A stretch of DNA of 45,228 nucleotides from Enterobacter soli ATCC BAA-2102 (GCF_001654845.1 NZ_LXES01000027.1:1-45228), one strand, 5' to 3'. Counted from the stretch's first letter, positions 1 through 9,659 are shown. Numbers and translations: made by a program. The notes: generated by a model from the sequence alone, not told the origin.

Positions 1-1
1 G

Positions 2-32
2 AAAGCCCTGAGCTAACGCTCAGGGCTTTTTT
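2..32 (+). terminator. Rho-independent terminator at the window edge
   Basis: A perfect 12-bp stem (AAAGCCCTGAGC, positions 2-13, pairing with 18-29) with loop TAAC is followed by a T run. It closes a transcript that begins outside the window. In E. coli an rRNA operon with a tRNA-Asp lies just upstream of dkgB, so this may be the end of such an operon; that part is inference. Confidence 0.85.
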
Positions 33-159
33 CTTATCTGTCGTATAATTATTGCTGAATTAGCAAAAATCCTCTGCGTTTTACGCTCTTTTTCTAAATA
101 ACGGCAATCGCGATAATCTTCCTCAGTTAACGAACACAATATGATTAACGAGGAATGAC

Positions 160-963
160 ATGGCTATCCCTGCATTTGGTCTGGGCACTTTCCGCCTGAA
201 AGACGACGTTGTTATCGCATCTGTAAAAACTGCTCTTGAACTTGGCTATCGTACCGTTGATACGGCACAGATTTATGAAAATGAAGCTGCCGTTGGCCAG
301 GCAATTGAAGAGAGTGGCGTATCCCGCAATGAACTTTTCATCACCACTAAAATCTGGATTGAGAACCTCAGCAAAGACAAACTGATCCCAAGCCTGAAAG
401 AGAGCCTGAAGAAACTGCGTACCGATTACGTCGATCTGACGCTGATCCACTGGCCATCACCGAACGATGCCGTTTCCGTGGAAGAGTTCATGCAGGCGCT
501 GCTGGAAGCAAAAGAGCAGGGCTTAACCCGTGAAATTGGTATCTCTAACTTCACTATCCCGTTGATGGAAAAAGCCATTGCGGCCGTGGGTGCAGAAAAC
601 ATTGCAACCAACCAGGTTGAGCTGTCTCCGTATCTGCAAAACCGCAAAGTGGTTGACTGGGCTAAACAGCACGGTATCCATATTACCTCTTACATGACTC
701 TGGCCTATGGTAAAGCACTGAAAGATGAAGTGATTATCCGCATTGCGCAGAAACACAATGCCACGGCTGCACAGGTGATTCTGGCCTGGGCAATGGGTGA
801 GGGCTATGCCGTTATCCCATCCTCAACTAAACGTGAAAATCTGGCGAGCAACCTGTTAGCACGGGATCTCCAGCTGGATGACGAAGACAAAAAAGCGATC
901 GCTGCTCTGGATTGCAACGATCGCCTGGTAAGCCCGGAAGGTTTAGCACCTGACTGGGATTAA
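160..963 (+). CDS. dkgB: 2,5-diketo-D-gluconate reductase B (aldo-keto reductase)
   Basis: A 267-residue NADPH-dependent aldo-keto reductase, the same length as E. coli DkgB. It reduces 2,5-diketo-D-gluconate and also methylglyoxal and other small aldehydes in the cytosol. The AKR catalytic tetrad is visible as Asp34, Tyr39, Lys64 and His97 (LIHWPSP), and the late cofactor motif IPSSTKREN is present. The start is supported by GAGGAA seven bases upstream. It is a single-gene unit between the left-edge terminator and the convergent yafC, and its own terminator lies inside the yafC 3' end. Confidence 0.96.
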   Translation: MAIPAFGLGTFRLKDDVVIASVKTALELGYRTVDTAQIYENEAAVGQAIEESGVSRNELFITTKIWIENLSKDKLIPSLKESLKKLRTDYVDLTLIHWPSPNDAVSVEEFMQALLEAKEQGLTREIGISNFTIPLMEKAIAAVGAENIATNQVELSPYLQNRKVVDWAKQHGIHITSYMTLAYGKALKDEVIIRIAQKHNATAAQVILAWAMGEGYAVIPSSTKRENLASNLLARDLQLDDEDKKAIAALDCNDRLVSPEGLAPDWD

Positions 964-992
964 TATTGACCCACCCTCTGTGCCCTAAACCC

Positions 993-1898
993 TCACACAG
1001 CTCCTTCGGGAGCTGTTTTCGCATGTTCGCTCAGGAAGTCGATAAATGCGCGGATGCGCGTACTCACCGCTCTGTCACTGTAATACACCGCACTAAACGG
1101 CATCTCTACCGGCAGGCGTTTATCAGCCATCAACTCTATCAGTTCCCCACGGGCAATCTCTTTATCGATCATGTAATCGGATAAACAGGCAATTCCGTTT
1201 CCTTCAAGACAAAGCTGTTTCAGTGTTTCTCCACTGTTGGACGATAAGCCGCAATCTATCTCATGAAGCTGTCCGTCACTACAGGCGACAGGCCAGGTAT
1301 TCAGCGATACGGGTTCGGTAAAGCCCAGGCACAGATGCTGTTTAAGATCCTCAACCGTTTCAGGCTGGCCAAACTGTGCAAGGTACTCTGGTGATGCAAT
1401 GATTTTTCGGTAGCTCGTAAACAAAGGACGGGCACGCAGGCTGGAATCGGTAAGTGTGCCAGCGCGGATTGCTACATCTACCTTTCGCTCTATCAGATTA
1501 ATGAATGTCTCAGATGACACCAGCGACAAGGTCATTTCCGGGTAGCGTTCACGGAAAGGTTTAATGAGTGGCATAAGGTAATGCAGCACCACAGGTGTTG
1601 CTGCATCAATACGCAACAGTCCGCGTGGTGTACTGCGCGACTCCATGATTTCTGTCTCTGCTGCGGCCATTTCCTGCAAGACGGACTGTACGCGGCGGAA
1701 GTAACGCTCGCCTTCTTCTGTCAGGCTTAACTGCCTTGTGGTCCGGTTGAGCAGGCTGACACAAAGCTTCATCTCCAGCTTTTTCACCGAGCGGCTAATG
1801 GCGGAGTTTGCCTGTCCGAGTTGCTCAGCTGCACGGCTAAAACTGCCACTTTCTACCACGGCGACAAATATCGCCAGCTCTTCTGATGTTGCCTTCAT
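993..1898 (-). CDS. yafC: LysR-family transcriptional regulator YafC
   Basis: A 301-residue LysR-type regulator. It has an N-terminal winged helix-turn-helix (about residues 4-62, with [19 protein letters not shown] as the recognition region) and a C-terminal periplasmic-binding-like effector domain (about 90-295). It matches E. coli YafC in position and size. Here it is divergent from an MFS transporter gene that K-12 lacks at this locus, with 104 bp between the start codons, so the transporter is its most likely target. I did not find a convincing T-N11-A operator. The inducer is unknown. Confidence 0.9.
   Translation of the reverse strand: MKATSEELAIFVAVVESGSFSRAAEQLGQANSAISRSVKKLEMKLCVSLLNRTTRQLSLTEEGERYFRRVQSVLQEMAAAETEIMESRSTPRGLLRIDAATPVVLHYLMPLIKPFRERYPEMTLSLVSSETFINLIERKVDVAIRAGTLTDSSLRARPLFTSYRKIIASPEYLAQFGQPETVEDLKQHLCLGFTEPVSLNTWPVACSDGQLHEIDCGLSSNSGETLKQLCLEGNGIACLSDYMIDKEIARGELIELMADKRLPVEMPFSAVYYSDRAVSTRIRAFIDFLSEHAKTAPEGAV
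997..1019 (+). terminator. dkgB terminator, nested in the yafC 3' coding end
   Basis: An 8-bp stem (ACAGCTCC with GGAGCTGT) closed by a TTCG tetraloop is followed by TTTT on the plus strand. The hairpin also encodes the last seven codons of convergent yafC (TAPEGAV), so it is a dual-use sequence. Confidence 0.8.
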
Positions 1899-2002
1899 TA
1901 TTGCACCACCTGCAAAATTCTATTGAGATTTTGACCATTTTTGTTATTTAAGCACTGGCGCATACTTCTTGTCATCTTAATCCTGATGATACGGAGTATT
2001 TT

Positions 2003-3178
2003 ATGCCACTGGCGCTACTTGCCCTGACGATCAGTGCCTTCGCAATTGGCACGACCGAATTTGTTATCGTAGGTCTGGTTCCTACGATTGCAGACCAACT
2101 TGCCATCTCTCTGCCTTCAGCCGGGCTGCTGGTTTCTATCTACGCACTGGGTGTGGCCGTTGGTGCACCGGTACTTACGGCGCTGACCGGACGTTTTCCG
2201 CGTAAGCAGTTATTGATGGCGTTGATGGTCCTGTTCACCGCCGGGAATATTCTGGCCTGGCAGGCACCTGACTACACCACGTTGGTGATTGCCCGTTTGC
2301 TGACAGGCCTTGCTCATGGTGTGTTTTTCTCGATTGGTTCAACCATTGCAACCAGCCTGGTGCCCAAAGAGAAAGCGGCATCTGCCATTGCGATTATGTT
2401 TGGTGGATTAACCGTTGCGCTGGTCACCGGCGTGCCTCTGGGGACGTTCATCGGCCAACATTTTGGCTGGCGTGAAACGTTCCTGGCCGTCTCATTGTTG
2501 GGCGTGATTGCTCTGGTGGCTAGTCTGCTTCTGGTCCCTTCAAATATTCCTGGCCGCGCGAGTGCCAGCCTTAGCGATCAACTTAAAGTACTGACTCATC
2601 CTCGCCTGCTGATCATCTATGCGATTACAGCTTTGGGGTACGGTGGTGTCTTTACCGCATTTACTTTCCTTGCGCCGATGATGCAAGATTTGGCGGGCTT
2701 CTCACCGAGCGCGGTAAGCTGGATCTTGTTGGGTTACGGTGTGTCGGTGGCAATTGGCAATATCTGGGGTGGCAAGCTTGCCGATAAACACGGTGCCGTT
2801 CCGGCCCTGAAATTTATCTTCGCAGCCCTGGTTGTACTGCTGCTGGTCTTCCACTTCACCGCTTCTGTGCAGTATGCGGCGCTGGCCACGGTACTGGTGA
2901 TGGGGATCTTTGCATTTGGCAACGTGCCGGGGCTTCAGGTCTATGTCGTCCAGAAGGCAGAGCTTTATACACCTAATGCCGTTGATGTTGCATCGGGTCT
3001 GAACATTGCTGCGTTCAATATTGGTATCGCACTCGGCTCCATCATTGGTGGGCAGACTGTTGAACACTTTGGCCTGACCCAGACACCGTGGATTGGCGCT
3101 GTAATTGTGTTTATCGCTTTCCTGCTGATTGGCCTGAGCGGCCGCCTTGATAAACCTGCCCGGGTGGCTCTTGGATAA
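2003..3178 (+). CDS. MFS transporter, DHA1 family (AraJ/YdhP-like)
   Basis: A 391-residue inner-membrane protein with about 12 hydrophobic segments. It opens with the AISAFAIGTTEF-type first helix (here TISAFAIGTTEF) typical of the AraJ/SotB/YdhP group of drug and sugar exporters. The motif A-like loop GRFPRKQ lies at about residues 63-69, and a long cytoplasmic linker follows TM6 (about 185-200). ACGGAG seven bases upstream supports the start. It is divergent from the LysR gene yafC, suggesting regulated efflux. The substrate cannot be told from sequence, so no gene symbol is given. Confidence 0.85.
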   Translation: MPLALLALTISAFAIGTTEFVIVGLVPTIADQLAISLPSAGLLVSIYALGVAVGAPVLTALTGRFPRKQLLMALMVLFTAGNILAWQAPDYTTLVIARLLTGLAHGVFFSIGSTIATSLVPKEKAASAIAIMFGGLTVALVTGVPLGTFIGQHFGWRETFLAVSLLGVIALVASLLLVPSNIPGRASASLSDQLKVLTHPRLLIIYAITALGYGGVFTAFTFLAPMMQDLAGFSPSAVSWILLGYGVSVAIGNIWGGKLADKHGAVPALKFIFAALVVLLLVFHFTASVQYAALATVLVMGIFAFGNVPGLQVYVVQKAELYTPNAVDVASGLNIAAFNIGIALGSIIGGQTVEHFGLTQTPWIGAVIVFIAFLLIGLSGRLDKPARVALG

Positions 3179-3230
3179 ATATCAGTAAGTGCTCGCTTAC
3201 AAAACAAGATAAGGTTTCTCAGTAATTGCG

Positions 3231-3259
3231 TTGAAACTGTGACCTAAAATCCCTATAAC
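3231..3259 (+). promoter_or_regulatory. Predicted sigma-70 promoter of yafDE
   Basis: TTGAAA (3231-3236) and TATAAC (3254-3259) are separated by 17 bp, close to consensus. The start point would be near 3265, about 50 bases before the yafD GTG. The predicted transcript begins with a stem-loop (3264-3289). Confidence 0.65.
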
Positions 3260-3263
3260 ATTA

Positions 3264-3289
3264 GAACCAGTCCGTTTCCGGGCTGGTTC
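3264..3289 (+). promoter_or_regulatory. 5'-terminal stem-loop in the yafD leader
   Basis: GAACCAG (3264-3270) pairs with CTGGTTC (3283-3289), with further CC/GG pairing inside. Outer arms CTATAACA (3253-3260) and TGTTATAG (3291-3298) extend the symmetry in DNA, but the left outer arm is the -10 element, so only the inner hairpin would be in the transcript. It could protect the mRNA 5' end or be an operator. No T run follows, so it is unlikely to be a terminator. Confidence 0.5.
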
Positions 3290-3298
3290 CTGTTATAG

Positions 3299-4114
<816 letters not shown>

Positions 4115-4192
4115 TGGTGTGTCAGGTCTGCCGTGGGGCAGACCTATGTGCAGGTGCTGCCCTTTATTTTTTATCAACCAAAGGACAGTAAG

Positions 4193-4963
4193 ATGACAAC
4201 ACACTCCCATCATGACAACGTAGAAAAACAGTTTGGCTCCCAGGCAAGTGCTTATCTGAGCAGCGCCGTTCATGCGTCTGGTCGCGATCTGACGCGTCTG
4301 AGCGAGCGGCTGGCGGCATTCCCGCAGGCGCACGCGCTGGATTTAGGGTGTGGGGCAGGGCACGCAAGCTTTGCTGCCGCGCAGCAGGTCGCTCAGGTGA
4401 CAGCATATGATTTATCCAGCCAGATGCTCGACGTTGTGGCTGAAGCCGCCAAAGCTAAAGGACTGACAAACCTCATTACCCGTCAGGGGTACGCGGAATC
4501 ATTACCGTTTGCCGATGCGACTTTTGAGGTTGTCATCAGTCGTTACTCCGCGCACCACTGGCACGATGTCGGGCAAGCGTTGCGGGAAGTTAAACGTGTG
4601 CTGAAGCCGGGTGGAATTTTTATCATCATGGATGTCATGTCACCTGGCCATCCGGTACGGGATGTCTGGTTGCAAACGGTTGAAGCACTGCGCGACACAT
4701 CGCATGTCCGCAATTATTCCAGTGGGGAGTGGTTGCAGATGACCGCAGAGGCCGGGTTGATTTCACGCTCATTGATAACCGACCGTTTGCCGCTCGAATT
4801 CAGCTCCTGGATTGCGCGGATGCGGACGCCGGAAGCATTAAGCCAGGCGATTCGTCTTTATCAGGAGAGCGCGTCTGCGGAAGTGAAGGCGTACTTTGAG
4901 TTGCAGGAGGATGGATCGTTTACCAGCGATACCATCATGGCTGAAGTCCAAAAAGCGGGATAA
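4193..4963 (+). CDS. yafE: SAM-dependent methyltransferase YafE
   Basis: A class I SAM-dependent methyltransferase of 256 residues from the ATG at 4193, preceded by AAGGACAG; an upstream GTG in frame (4133) lacks such support. Motif I is ALDLGCGAG (residues 48-56), and the post-motifs include VISRYSAHHWHD and LREVKRVLKPGG, typical of the UbiE/Methyltransf_11 group that methylates small molecules. The acceptor is unknown. It lies downstream of yafD and upstream of a strong bidirectional terminator shared with mltD. Confidence 0.9.
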   Translation: MTTHSHHDNVEKQFGSQASAYLSSAVHASGRDLTRLSERLAAFPQAHALDLGCGAGHASFAAAQQVAQVTAYDLSSQMLDVVAEAAKAKGLTNLITRQGYAESLPFADATFEVVISRYSAHHWHDVGQALREVKRVLKPGGIFIIMDVMSPGHPVRDVWLQTVEALRDTSHVRNYSSGEWLQMTAEAGLISRSLITDRLPLEFSSWIARMRTPEALSQAIRLYQESASAEVKAYFELQEDGSFTSDTIMAEVQKAG

Positions 4964-4965
4964 AT

Positions 4966-4999
4966 AAAAAAAGGCACCGGGGGAATCGGTGCCTTTTTT
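4966..4999. terminator. Bidirectional terminator between yafE and mltD
   Basis: AAAAAAAGGCACCG (4966-4979) and CGGTGCCTTTTTT (4987-4999) form a GC-rich stem with A and T runs on opposite sides, so it can end transcripts from both the plus strand (yafE) and the minus strand (mltD). Confidence 0.92.
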
Positions 5000-5016
5000 A
5001 TGTTCAGACCGTCTGA

Positions 5017-6381
5017 TCAGGAGTCTGGCGTTGCGCTATTTTTCACAAACAGCGTCAGCTGATCGCCGGGTTGCAGATTGTCAGTATCGTTATTCCAGCG
5101 CATAACATCCTGGATGTTCACGCCGTGACGTTTTGCAATACTGGACAGCGAATCACCCTTACGCACGCGATAGGTAATGCTATCGCTGTTTCTGGCAAGA
5201 CGCTGCGCGCTGCTACCTGCGCCAACCGTCAGATTCTGACCCACTTTCAGACCAGAGCTACGCAGATTGTTCCACTGCTGTAGGTCTTTTGCGCTCACGC
5301 CAAGACGTGATGCAATACCTGAAAGCGTATCACCTGAACGAACCTTATAGCTGCGGCTGCTCACTGGTGAGGTATCTGCAACAAGCGTAGACTGAACCGC
5401 TGCAATCTCACCAGAAGCTAACGACTCACGTAACTGCTCCGCGTGTTTTTGCGGAACCATCACATACTGAGGGCCACTGGCACCCAGCGTTGAGCCTTTA
5501 ACGCCTGCATTAAAGGTTTTTAGTTTACTTACCGACATACCCGTCATATCGGCAACCTGTTGAATATCAACCGGGCTGCTGAGGCGAACACGCGCCAGTG
5601 CACGACTTTCGTCTGGTGTTGGCAGTTGTACACCGTAACGCTTACTGTTCTTGAGAATATCGCTCAATGCCAGCATTTTCGGTACGTAAATTTTGGTTTC
5701 CTGTGGCAGTGAGAGCGACCAGAAATCGGTGGATTTCCCACGCGCTTTATTCGCTTTCATTGCCTTCAGTACACGACCTTCACCACTGTTGTATGCTGCG
5801 ACTGTTAACAACCAGTCACCGTCGAACATCTTGTTCAGACGTTGCATCATGTCGAGAGCGGCAGTCGTGGAAGCGACTACATCACGACGCGCATCGTAGC
5901 TGCGGGTCTGTTTTAAACCATAATTGCGCCCTGTGCTCGGTATGATCTGCCAAATGCCTGCGGCATTGGCGCCAGACGTCGCGTGTGGGTCAAAAGCGCT
6001 CTCCACTATGGGTAGGAGTACCAGCTCCATCGGCATGTTACGTTTCTTAACTTGCCCGGCTATCCAGTACATATACGGCTCTGCCCGTAAAGTTACATCG
6101 TGGAGATAGCTCTTATTTCTCAAATACTTCTGTTTCTGTTCGCGAATCCGGGTGTTTTCCGGAATTCCCATCTTTAGCTCGTCGCCAATAGAGGCCCACA
6201 AGTCTTGATCCTGCGCGAATGATGTCCCATCGTCCATCCATCGCGCCTGACTTGTAAACTTCCCTGCTTCCCCTTGACCAGCTGCAGAAAGGCTCTGTGC
6301 GTGCTGTTGTACGTTGCTGCCGTTTTGCGACTGGCAACCTACAAGCAGGACAGAGGCGAGTAATATCGCTTTTGCCTTCAT
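5017..6381 (-). CDS. mltD: Membrane-bound lytic murein transglycosylase D
   Basis: A 454-residue outer-membrane lipoprotein that cleaves peptidoglycan glycan strands to 1,6-anhydromuropeptides. The signal peptide ends in lipobox LVGC with Cys16 as the lipidated residue. The SLT domain (about 110-220) contains catalytic Glu127 in PIVESAFDPHATSG and the NSGEGRV motif. Two LysM peptidoglycan-binding repeats follow at about 344-386 and 403-446. It lies 68 bp downstream of gloB on the same strand, as in E. coli, and ends at a shared terminator. Confidence 0.96.
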   Translation of the reverse strand: MKAKAILLASVLLVGCQSQNGSNVQQHAQSLSAAGQGEAGKFTSQARWMDDGTSFAQDQDLWASIGDELKMGIPENTRIREQKQKYLRNKSYLHDVTLRAEPYMYWIAGQVKKRNMPMELVLLPIVESAFDPHATSGANAAGIWQIIPSTGRNYGLKQTRSYDARRDVVASTTAALDMMQRLNKMFDGDWLLTVAAYNSGEGRVLKAMKANKARGKSTDFWSLSLPQETKIYVPKMLALSDILKNSKRYGVQLPTPDESRALARVRLSSPVDIQQVADMTGMSVSKLKTFNAGVKGSTLGASGPQYVMVPQKHAEQLRESLASGEIAAVQSTLVADTSPVSSRSYKVRSGDTLSGIASRLGVSAKDLQQWNNLRSSGLKVGQNLTVGAGSSAQRLARNSDSITYRVRKGDSLSSIAKRHGVNIQDVMRWNNDTDNLQPGDQLTLFVKNSATPDS

Positions 6382-6449
6382 GTGTGTGTCAATAGTTGCT
6401 TAAAAGACGAGCGATGATAACGGCGAAATTTTCAAAAGGCAACCCAGAA

Positions 6450-7208
6450 TTATCGGAAGTTATCTTTCTTTGACCTTAACCATGCAAAACAATCTTCTGG
6501 TTGTTGCAAATTTGTTTCTTGGTTAATTTTATTAATTAAATCAATATCATCTGTTCTCAAAAATACATTTATTTCACGCTCATTTTTCAGAATTACGGGG
6601 AGTGTTTTTTGGTTTTTTGCACGTAACTCCTTCACTTTCTGGTAATAATCCTGAATAGCGCGATCGTCGGGTAAGATGCTGGCAGCAAACTTCATATTCC
6701 CTAATGTATACTCATGTGCGCAACATATGAGTGTATCGTCCGGAAGTGCGGCAATATTCTGTAAAGATTGATACATTTGCGCTGGTGTACCTTCAAACAA
6801 CCTTCCGCAGCCGCCAGAAAAGAGTGTGTCGCCGCAAAATAGATAAGGTTTACTGTAGAAACAAATATGTCCTGAAGTGTGACCCGGTGTGGCAAAAACG
6901 GAAAAATCCCACCCGAGAATGAGGACTTTTTCGCCGTCTTTGACTACGTGAGTGGTTCCCTTATCTTGTGTTTCTTCCGGTCCGTATACCACAAGATGCG
7001 GAAATTTTGCCCGCAACGCCGGAACACCGCCAACGTGATCGTTGTGATGATGCGTAAGGAGAATGGCTTCCGGCTGCCAGCCGTTTTCGGCAATGGCAGT
7101 TAAAACCAGCTCAGATTCACCGGGATCAACAATCACGCAACGGCGATCGTCATCAACTAAAACCCAGATGTAATTGTCCTGGAAGGCTGGAATACTGATA
7201 AGATTCAT
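6450..7208 (-). CDS. gloB: Hydroxyacylglutathione hydrolase (glyoxalase II)
   Basis: A 252-residue metallo-beta-lactamase-fold enzyme that hydrolyses S-D-lactoylglutathione to D-lactate and glutathione, the second step of methylglyoxal detoxification. The dinuclear metal site is complete: His53, His55, Asp57 and His58 in THHHNDH, His110 in TPGHTSGH, Asp127 in CGDTLFSGG and His165. The gene is divergent from yafS with only 32 bp between start codons and lies upstream of mltD. Its 5' half is noticeably more AT-rich in codon use than its neighbours. Confidence 0.96.
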   Translation of the reverse strand: MNLISIPAFQDNYIWVLVDDDRRCVIVDPGESELVLTAIAENGWQPEAILLTHHHNDHVGGVPALRAKFPHLVVYGPEETQDKGTTHVVKDGEKVLILGWDFSVFATPGHTSGHICFYSKPYLFCGDTLFSGGCGRLFEGTPAQMYQSLQNIAALPDDTLICCAHEYTLGNMKFAASILPDDRAIQDYYQKVKELRAKNQKTLPVILKNEREINVFLRTDDIDLINKINQETNLQQPEDCFAWLRSKKDNFR

Positions 7209-7240
7209 AAATTACCTCTTTTTACGTGGCGGGCGTTTTG

Positions 7241-7957
7241 ATGAAACCGGCAAGGATACCTCAGACTGTCGCAGCACCGGAACGTTGGGCGGAATTGCCC
7301 TGGGGTGAATACTATCGCGAGGCGTTAGAACAACAGCTTAAACCCTGGCTTGCGAAAATGTATGGTTTTCACCTGCTTAAGATTGGCAATCTCAGTGCAG
7401 AAATCAACACCGAAGGCTGTGCTATCTCACATCAGGTTAACGTTTCGCTTGGCGGATCGCCTGTGCAGGTTAAAGCCGATCCATTGCATTTACCTTTCGC
7501 GGAAAAATCCGTCGATGCTTGTCTGCTGGCGCATACCTTGCCCTGGTGCAGTGATCCGCATCGTTTGCTGCGTGAAGCCGACCGGGTACTGATCGATGAC
7601 GGTTGGCTGATCCTCAGCGGTTTCAATCCACTCAGCCTGATGGGGTTACGTAAACTGGTGCCAGTGCTGCGCCGCACGCCGCCTTATAACAGCCGAATGT
7701 TTACGCAGATGCGTCAACTGGACTGGCTTTCACTGCTGAACTTTGAAGTGCTCTGCTACGGTGGTTTTCAGGTTTTACCCTGGGCCAGACAGGGTGGGGT
7801 GTTACTGAGCACGCATCTGCCGGCGCTGGGCTGTATGCAGTTTATCGTAGCGCGTAAGCGGACGATCCCCCTCACGCTTAACCCGATGAAACAAAGTAAA
7901 TCGAAAACCCAGATCCGTCAGACCGTTGGCGCAACGCGGCAGTACCGCAAACCCTGA
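7241..7957 (+). CDS. yafS: Methyltransferase-like protein YafS
   Basis: A 238-residue protein of the SAM-methyltransferase fold, orthologous to E. coli YafS. The core has ADPLHLPFAEKSVDACLLAHTL-type segments (about 80-100) and LREADRVLIDDGWLILSG. The glycine-rich SAM motif I is degenerate, so activity is uncertain. ATG 7241 gives the E. coli-like start MKPARIPQTV; a GTG at 7226 would add five residues. Its TGA stop (7955-7957) directly abuts the reverse-strand stop of rnhA (7958-7960), with no spacer. Confidence 0.88.
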   Translation: MKPARIPQTVAAPERWAELPWGEYYREALEQQLKPWLAKMYGFHLLKIGNLSAEINTEGCAISHQVNVSLGGSPVQVKADPLHLPFAEKSVDACLLAHTLPWCSDPHRLLREADRVLIDDGWLILSGFNPLSLMGLRKLVPVLRRTPPYNSRMFTQMRQLDWLSLLNFEVLCYGGFQVLPWARQGGVLLSTHLPALGCMQFIVARKRTIPLTLNPMKQSKSKTQIRQTVGATRQYRKP

Positions 7958-8425
7958 TCAGGATTCAGGCTGATACCCGACATCTTCCTGGGTTGGGTTT
8001 GATGCAGCCGCGCGGGCCAGCTCGTCACAGCGTTCGTTTTCCGGGTGTCCGGCATGGCCTTTTACCCATTCCCATTTGATCTCATGCTGCCCTAACGCGG
8101 CGTCCAGGCGCTTCCAGAGATCGACATTTTTGACCGGTTTTTTATCTGCCGTTTTCCAGCCGCGTTTTTTCCAGTTGAAGATCCACTGGGTGATGCCCTG
8201 GCGCACGTACTGGCTGTCGGTGCTCAGCACCACGTCGCAGTGCTCTTTTAACGCTTCCAGCGCCACTATGGCCGCCATCAGCTCCATGCGGTTGTTGGTG
8301 GTCAGGCGATAGCCTTCACTAAAGGTTTTTTCGTGCTGGCGATAGCGCATAATGGCGCCGTAACCGCCAGGTCCTGGGTTACCGAGACAAGATCCATCGG
8401 TGAAAATTTCTACCTGTTTACGCAT
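7958..8425 (-). CDS. rnhA: Ribonuclease HI
   Basis: A 155-residue cytosolic enzyme that degrades the RNA strand of RNA:DNA hybrids, removing R-loops and primer residues. The active site is complete: Asp10 ([11 protein letters not shown]), Glu48 (NNRMELMA), Asp70 (STDSQYV), His124 and Asp134. The basic handle GWKTADKKP is present. It is divergent from dnaQ with 64 bp between start codons, the conserved overlapping-promoter arrangement of enterobacteria, and convergent without a gap with yafS. Confidence 0.97.
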   Translation of the reverse strand: MRKQVEIFTDGSCLGNPGPGGYGAIMRYRQHEKTFSEGYRLTTNNRMELMAAIVALEALKEHCDVVLSTDSQYVRQGITQWIFNWKKRGWKTADKKPVKNVDLWKRLDAALGQHEIKWEWVKGHAGHPENERCDELARAAASNPTQEDVGYQPES

Positions 8426-8489
8426 CTCTGGTAGACTTCCTGTATTTGAAACGTTCAGTTAAACGATAAGTCTGACATAAATGACCGAC

Positions 8490-9221
8490 ATGAGCACTGC
8501 AATTACTCGCCAGATTGTTCTCGATACCGAAACCACCGGTATGAACCAAATCGGCGCACACTACGAAGGGCACAAGATTATTGAGATCGGTGCTGTAGAG
8601 GTAGTGAACCGTCGCCTTACGGGGAACAACTTCCACGTTTATCTGAAGCCGGACCGGCTGGTGGACCCGGAAGCGTTCGGCGTTCACGGTATTGCCGATG
8701 AGTTCTTGCTGGATAAACCGACCTTTGCAGATGTTGCAGACGAATTTCTGGAATACATCAGAGGCGCAGAGCTGGTCATTCACAACGCATCGTTCGATAT
8801 CGGCTTTATGGACTATGAGTTCAGCAAGCTCAATCGCGATATTCCAAAGACCAATACCTTCTGTAAGGTGACCGATAGCCTGGCGCTGGCAAGGAAGATG
8901 TTTCCCGGCAAGCGAAACAGTCTTGATGCGCTCTGTTCACGTTACGAGATAGACAACACCAAGCGTACGCTGCACGGCGCATTGCTCGATGCCCAGATCC
9001 TGGCGGATGTTTATCTGACCATGACCGGTGGCCAGACGTCGATGGCATTCAGCATGGAAAATGAAGGCCAACAAACTCTGGGTGAAGCGGGTATTCAGCG
9101 GGTTGTGCGTCAGGCCAGTCGGTTGCGGGTTGTTTTAGCCAGCGATGAAGAGCTGCTTAACCACGAATCCCGTCTTGATTTAGTGCAGAAGAAAGGCGGA
9201 AGTTGCATGTGGCGTGCATAA
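8490..9221 (+). CDS. dnaQ: DNA polymerase III epsilon subunit (proofreading exonuclease)
   Basis: A 243-residue 3'-5' DEDDh exonuclease, the proofreading subunit of the replicative polymerase. Exo I is Asp12 and Glu14 in VLDTETTG; Exo II is in IHNASFDIGFMD; Exo III is HGALLDAQ. The beta-clamp binding motif QTSMAF follows the exonuclease domain, and the C-terminal tail binds the alpha subunit. I chose ATG 8490 (MSTAITRQ), which gives the E. coli length; an in-frame ATG at 8481 would add three residues. It is divergent from rnhA. Confidence 0.96.
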   Translation: MSTAITRQIVLDTETTGMNQIGAHYEGHKIIEIGAVEVVNRRLTGNNFHVYLKPDRLVDPEAFGVHGIADEFLLDKPTFADVADEFLEYIRGAELVIHNASFDIGFMDYEFSKLNRDIPKTNTFCKVTDSLALARKMFPGKRNSLDALCSRYEIDNTKRTLHGALLDAQILADVYLTMTGGQTSMAFSMENEGQQTLGEAGIQRVVRQASRLRVVLASDEELLNHESRLDLVQKKGGSCMWRA

Positions 9222-9240
9222 ACAGTGCCTGAATGCTTGT

Positions 9241-9264
9241 AAAATCACCGTCTGGGCGATTTTT
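9241..9264 (+). terminator. Possible dnaQ terminator
   Basis: AAATC (9242-9246) can pair with GATTT (9258-9262) around a CC/GG core, followed by T residues. The stem is short and interrupted, so the call is weak. Confidence 0.4.
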
Positions 9265-9296
9265 GCAGCAAACGATTCAAAACGTGAGAAAAAGCG

Positions 9297-9325
9297 TTGA
9301 CGAGTTCAGAGGCAATCCGTAATAT
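9297..9325 (+). promoter_or_regulatory. aspV promoter
   Basis: TTGACG (9297-9302), a 17-bp spacer and TAATAT (9320-9325) form a near-consensus sigma-70 promoter just upstream of the tRNA. It is followed by the GC-containing CCGC discriminator typical of stable-RNA promoters under stringent control. Confidence 0.85.
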
Positions 9326-9352
9326 CCGCTTCGTTCCCCAAACGGGAACAGT

Positions 9353-9429
9353 GGAGCGGTAGTTCAGTCGGTTAGAATACCTGCCTGTCACGCAGGGGGT
9401 CGCGGGTTCGAGTCCCGTCCGTTCCGCCA
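9353..9429 (+). tRNA. aspV: tRNA-Asp (anticodon GTC)
   Basis: A 77-nt cloverleaf with encoded CCA. The acceptor stem is GGAGCGG/CCGTTCC with one G-T pair, the D arm includes AGTTCAGTCGGTTAGA, the anticodon GTC is at 9387-9389 in a CTGCCTGTCACGCAGG stem-loop, and the T arm is GGGTTCGAGTCCC. Its position after dnaQ matches aspV. Confidence 0.98.
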
Positions 9430-9437
9430 CTATTCAG

Positions 9438-9467
9438 AAGGCCTGAATCAGAAATGATTCAGGCCTT
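9438..9467 (+). terminator. aspV terminator hairpin
   Basis: AAGGCCTGAATCA (9438-9450) pairs perfectly with TGATTCAGGCCTT (9455-9467) around a GAAA tetraloop. The downstream sequence is only moderately T-rich, but the stem is very stable and sits just after the tRNA. Confidence 0.8.
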
Positions 9468-9553
9468 CGTCGTTTCTGACCCCGCAAAAATCTTATCCAA
9501 CATCCCTTTTAATTAACAAAAATTCAATATCAATAGTGCAAATAATTAACAAT

Positions 9554-9570
9554 TGCACGATAATAGTGCG
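9554..9570. promoter_or_regulatory. NtrC-like enhancer site 1
   Basis: TGCAC-N7-GTGCG fits the 17-bp NtrC pattern TGCAC-N7-GTGCA, the form of the glnA enhancers, with one mismatch. Its centre (9562) is about 176 bp before the predicted sigma-54 start site. A further GTGCA half-site lies at 9536-9540. Confidence 0.6.
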
Positions 9571-9575
9571 TGATT

Positions 9576-9592
9576 TGCACTAATGTTGTGCA
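9576..9592. promoter_or_regulatory. NtrC-like enhancer site 2
   Basis: TGCAC-TAATGTT-GTGCA has both 5-bp arms perfect with the 7-bp spacing of NtrC sites. Its centre (9584) is 22 bp, about two helical turns, from site 1, as expected for cooperating dimers, and about 154 bp before the predicted start site. Confidence 0.65.
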
Positions 9593-9659
9593 GTTATTGT
9601 TCGCGCCTCACTCTCGGTTGTTTCTTTTTGTAACAATTTTGTAAAAATAAATCGCTTTA

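Noticed and set aside
44..49. TATAAT as a possible dkgB -10 element
   Set aside because: No -35 hexamer fits at 16-18 bp, since that place is occupied by the upstream terminator stem, so I did not call a promoter.
9245..9430. A 61-codon minus-strand reading frame with the look of a small conserved protein (AERTGLEPATPCVTGR)
   Set aside because: It is the antisense translation of the aspV tRNA, a common database artefact.
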